Assembly: GCA_033064195.1 (NCBI GenBank)
Contig: JARBJD010000059.1
Span: 1 to 64,000, forward strand
Reading direction: 5' to 3'
DNA from: Blattamonas nauphoetae
Lineage: Eukaryota > Preaxostyla > Oxymonadida
DNA length: 64,000 nt
The first letter of the stretch is position 1. Every line of letters begins with the position of its first letter. Shown here one piece after another: positions 60,370 to 64,000 of this stretch. The position numbers and the translations under genes were made by a program. The notes below the pieces were generated by a model, which saw only the letters and a list, made by a program, of their open reading frames with translations, ran no database searches and was not told the DNA's origin.

Positions 60370-63300
60370 ATGGCCAAAAACCCTGGAAAGGCTTATGGCT
60401 TTGATTGTGGAACAGAGATTAGATTCTCAGGATGGTTTGACTTTCTTTTCTTGCTTTATCCTCTCACTCTGAAACGATCTTCCTTAACACACCTCCTTAC
60501 TCTCGCCATCTTTTTCCTCACCTCAAAACAATATAGGAAACCAGGTGGCCAATATACTCGTACGATGACTATGCGAAATACAAGTACGACAACTCAAAGG
60601 ATAGAATATGTTCCACCGAAAAATCCTCTCTTCTTCCTCCCGTTTCCCAGCCCCATGATTCTCCCCGCTGGAATGTCCTCATCAGTAGAGATCCTATTTC
60701 GACCCATTGAACTCGTTCCTTGTGAAGAACAGATCTCATTCAAGTGCGTTAAAGGCACATTCTCGATCCCTCTCATTGCGACAGTCCCACAGCTCTCCCT
60801 TTCCCTCCCTGAACAGCTTGACTTTGGCCTTTGTCCTATCAACGAAGTTTCATTGATTGACTTTGAGGTTTATAATAATGGACAAATTGACACTGAGTTC
60901 TCGTTCAAAATCCCAGAATCGTCTCCACTTCTCACTCTATCGTTGATGAAAGGTGTTATTCATGCAGGAAAAAGCATTATTGTCACAGCAAAGTACACTC
61001 CAACAGATGCAACAGTCCTTCAATGCCTTGTTAGCTGTATTTGCCAGGATCAAGTTCGAGTGATGTCAGTGACTGCCCAAGGGAAATTCCCATTTGTCAA
61101 AGCATCTCAAACCGAAATATCATTTGGGGAGGTATCTTTTTCGATTTTCTCTCATTATTTCAAAAGACTATCGTTGGCTGTCAACCCTCGATGATTTTTC
61201 ACATAACAAACTGCTCGGCTGTTTTCACGACGTATCAAATCATTCCTGAAGACCCAGATCGGTCAAACCATGCCATGTTCCAGTTTTCACCTTCACAGGG
61301 ACGAATTGAAGCGAACGAAAGCATTCGAATCCGAGTCTCTCTCAATGCAGAGACCCATAATGTAAAATATTGTGATCTCTTCCGGATCTGCACTCCTGGT
61401 GGGAATAACATCCAATTGACATGCACAGCCCACACTGTCGGACCAACAGTTGTCACCGACAAAACTGTTTTGAACTTTGGGTCGCTGGAAATCGGAACTA
61501 CGACAAGCCAGACATTTCTCATCACAAACATGACCGATGCGCAAGCCGAGTTCCAAATTCTTGCAGACGAGACAGGATTTTTCAACATCAATTGTGTTCA
61601 AGCTATTCTTCCTGCTTGCTCAGCAGCTAACAACTTCAAGACAATCACAGTCACATTCCATCCTCTTGTCTGCATGAATTATCACAAACGGCTCATTATT
61701 CTCGTCAAAGATCAGAATCCCCTCAGCATCGAGCTTCTTGGTACGGGATTCACAGAGCAATCTCATCCTGCCCCATTTTACACTCGTTATCTCGTTGAAT
61801 ACACCCAAAGAGTTCAAAATACTCCTAATATGTCAGAATTGGAAGCATTGGAAGAGATTGAGGAAGAGGAAGCTCTCACAAAGGAAAGAGGAGAGTCTCG
61901 GACGACAGCAAACAGATCAGTGGAGTTTTTGCCATCCCTTCAAATCGATGGAGTGGATGAAACCCTATCAATGACAGGATTCTCACAACGAGGTCGTCAG
62001 ACAACTGGAACTGTGAAAACAGCCACCGGTGTCCGAACGACAATCCACACGAACTTCGGAATTTGGCAGGAGCTGTTCGATGATAATAACAGCCCCACAC
62101 GGCCTGTCGGAATCAGCCCATCGCTTATCTCCTTCCAACAACCAGACGAAACCTCCGAAGGCCAACTCGTCACAATCAGAAACAACACCAACCAAAGGAT
62201 GACCTGTGTGTGGAACTCCTACACTCAATCCCCAACCGGCAAACTCCCAAAATGTGCCCAAAACTCGCCCTTCATTGTCACCCCAAACACATCCGACTGT
62301 GATGCCCACTCCACCACCTCGTTCCGAATCAAATTCCTGTCTCTCCCGACCGAAGGGTACATCAACCAGAAGTTGGAGTGTATGTGCTATCTGAAGTATC
62401 TTCGCAGCTACACCCTCTCCACAGGACGGACAAAGATCCCGCCGTGGTGTCTGACTGTGTCGTGCATTGGAAGGCGGATTAAATACTCGGACTTCATCCC
62501 CGTCGCAAAACTCGAACCAGAATCTCTTTATTTCCCTCCCACAATCCCGCGGAGGTCAACATACCACACAATCAAGTTCACAAACGAAGGAGACACGACT
62601 CTCTTGTTCGACACAAGAGGGAACCAGAACGGGTCTTTCTTAGTCTCTCCCACGTCAGCTTGCATCCCTCCCAATTCGTTCTGTCTCCTCGCTGTCTCAT
62701 TCCAACCGAGCATCCTCCGCTCGAATCCTCCTCTCAAAGGAAACGCTCAGTTCAATCCACAACCATTCAAAGAGATCGAGACAATGGGTGGACCCACACG
62801 ATACAAAGTGCATCGACCACCTGAAGAAAACACGTTTGATCTTATTCTCAAAGCGAATGCGTCCATCGGAGAGACTTATTCGTCTCTTCTGGTTGGGGTC
62901 GTCAATCACCCTGGCCTTTGCTTTGAAAACGATCACGTGGTGATGAGGGCAGCGTGCATTGGATCGTACAGCAAGAGGCAGATCAAGCTCCGGAATCCTT
63001 CCCGGATGTCGATTTGTGTTTGTGTTGGGCTGTATCAGGGCGAGTCAGACGCAATTCGGATTGAACCATCATCGTTCTTCATTGACGGGAACGAAGAGGC
63101 GACTCTCTCAGTTGTTTTCACTCCCTCAACAATCGGACAGCAGACATTCAAGTTCCTCTTCGTTGCTGAACAAGCCCAATCCGAGCTTGAGGTCTGCAAA
63201 GACGAGGGGTACATGGGGGAGAAGATTGCCTCACCTGAAATGCAGCTCCAACTCCAACTTTTGGAGGAGCGAATGGAACGATACATCAATCAAGACGAAA

Positions 63301-64000
63301 CGACCTCGAATAATCATCTCGCTGTCTCACCTCCATCATCGTCTGGACCCATGCCCAGATCGGGTCTGGATTCATTCGACGCTGAATCGGTCTGTGCTGA
63401 ACTGTGTGTGGTGGGAGAAGGAATCAGAGGAGAGATCCGTTTCGAACCAGCCGAAGTCGACTACGGCATCCAAATGACAGGCTCATCAACCGAAAAGACG
63501 ATTGTCCTTATCAACGACAGCTCAGCAGACATTAACTACAAGTTGAACGTGACGTGGCATGCCGAAGCCTCCACAGCCGACGAACTCGACGATCACGACA
63601 GGCACATCGCTGGAGAAGCACCACCGATTCTTCGAGTGGAACCAGACCGAGGCATCATCCCTGCTCGATCACACGACAGAATCCGTGTCTTCTTCCGCCC
63701 AGCTCTCAGAACACTCTACACGTGCTCCATCAAATGTGAGCTGGACAGGGAGGGAGTGTTCATGCAGATGCAGAGTGTGAATAGCAACAAACCGGATGAG
63801 ATGTCGATCAACAATCCGGTTTGCATCGCCAGTGGTCTCGGCATCCTTCCATCCATCGCAATCGTCGACGCATACAAACCAAACGCACCCAAAAGCAATG
63901 TTTGGCAGGAACTCTCTTTGGACATGCTCAACTCTGCGTTCGGTCGAGAACTGACACCAGCTGACGAGAAGTTCAATGCATACGATGGACTCCTCTACAC
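60370..64000 (+). CDS. CFAP65: CFAP65-like axonemal protein, partial at the right edge
   Basis: It starts at ATG 60370 (MAKNPGKAYGFDCGTEIRFSG). Introns at 60435-60536 and 61132-61166 are followed by one open exon to the window end, giving about 1160 residues so far. Successive MSP/ASH-type immunoglobulin-like domains are seen: GGQYTRTMTMRNTSTTTQ, DFGLCPINEVSLIDFEVYNN, VLNFGSLEIGTTTSQTFLI, PPTIPRRSTYHTIKFTNEG, FEPAEVDYGIQMTGSSTEKT. The start GTEIRFSGW..GG.YTR with KNPLFFLPFP..MILPAG follows CFAP65/CCDC108. Known: CFAP65 is in the central apparatus of motile flagella. HYDIN and DLEC1 share the domain type and are alternatives. It shows that the organism builds motile flagella. Confidence 0.8.

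Noticed and set aside
1-64000. CRISPR array or bacterial operons
   Set aside because: No spaced direct repeats of array type; genes have spliceosomal introns and eukaryotic families.

Overview
The window looks like nuclear DNA of a flagellated protist. Protein genes are split by very short GT-AG introns (about 28 to 176 nt), all three stop codons serve as stops, and the genes encode eukaryotic machinery: NXT1-type mRNA export factor, p24 cargo receptor, Mms2-type ubiquitin-conjugating variant, CCDC130/Yju2-type splicing factor, Ytm1/WDR12, Nop9, TFIIIC, DNA polymerase zeta and the axonemal protein CFAP65. My best guess, from recall only, is an oxymonad such as Blattamonas: two gene fragments at 13.7 and 15.3 kb resemble a protein family I remember as hugely expanded there. 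No database could be consulted.

Positions 1 to about 9.34 kb hold the right part of a virus-like element of the Polinton/Polinton-like-virus kind. It has two tandem, mutually related capsid-like proteins, two small MAPG-starting basic proteins, a small beta-rich protein, and an opposite-strand fibre-like protein ending in an S74 intramolecular chaperone. Small repeat-module proteins follow. Nine of these reading frames share a T-rich promoter-like motif just before the ATG. Polymerase, integrase, packaging ATPase and protease genes are not seen and may lie to the left of the window.

From 9.34 to 16.8 kb there is a repeat-rich stretch: a young pogo-type DNA transposon with 205-bp apparently identical inverted repeats, several fold-back/MITE elements of one family, a 296-bp inverted duplication, and a tRNA-like sequence.

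From 16.8 to 64 kb the DNA is gene-dense. In order: a giant FYVE-like protein (-), NXT1-like (+), a stand-alone Yvh1 zinc domain (-), a coiled-coil/filamin protein (+, with a frame change), an EMAP-II-like tRNA-binding protein (-), Nop9 (+), p24 (+), Mms2/UEV (-), a short TFIIIC B-block subunit (+), a MITE, a large unrecognised protein (-), CCDC130 (+), a DM14/C2 protein (+), a CcdA-like membrane protein (+), Ytm1 (-), REV3 (+), tRNA-Gly, an unrecognised gene interrupted by a Merlin/IS1595-like transposon, a coiled-coil protein (-), a WD40 protein (+) and CFAP65 (+, running off the right edge). Many neighbours are head-to-head with only 14 to 38 bp between start codons, so promoters must be tiny or shared. 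Ribosome biogenesis (Nop9, Ytm1, Yvh1 domain) and RNA processing or export are well represented, but I see no operon-like functional grouping.
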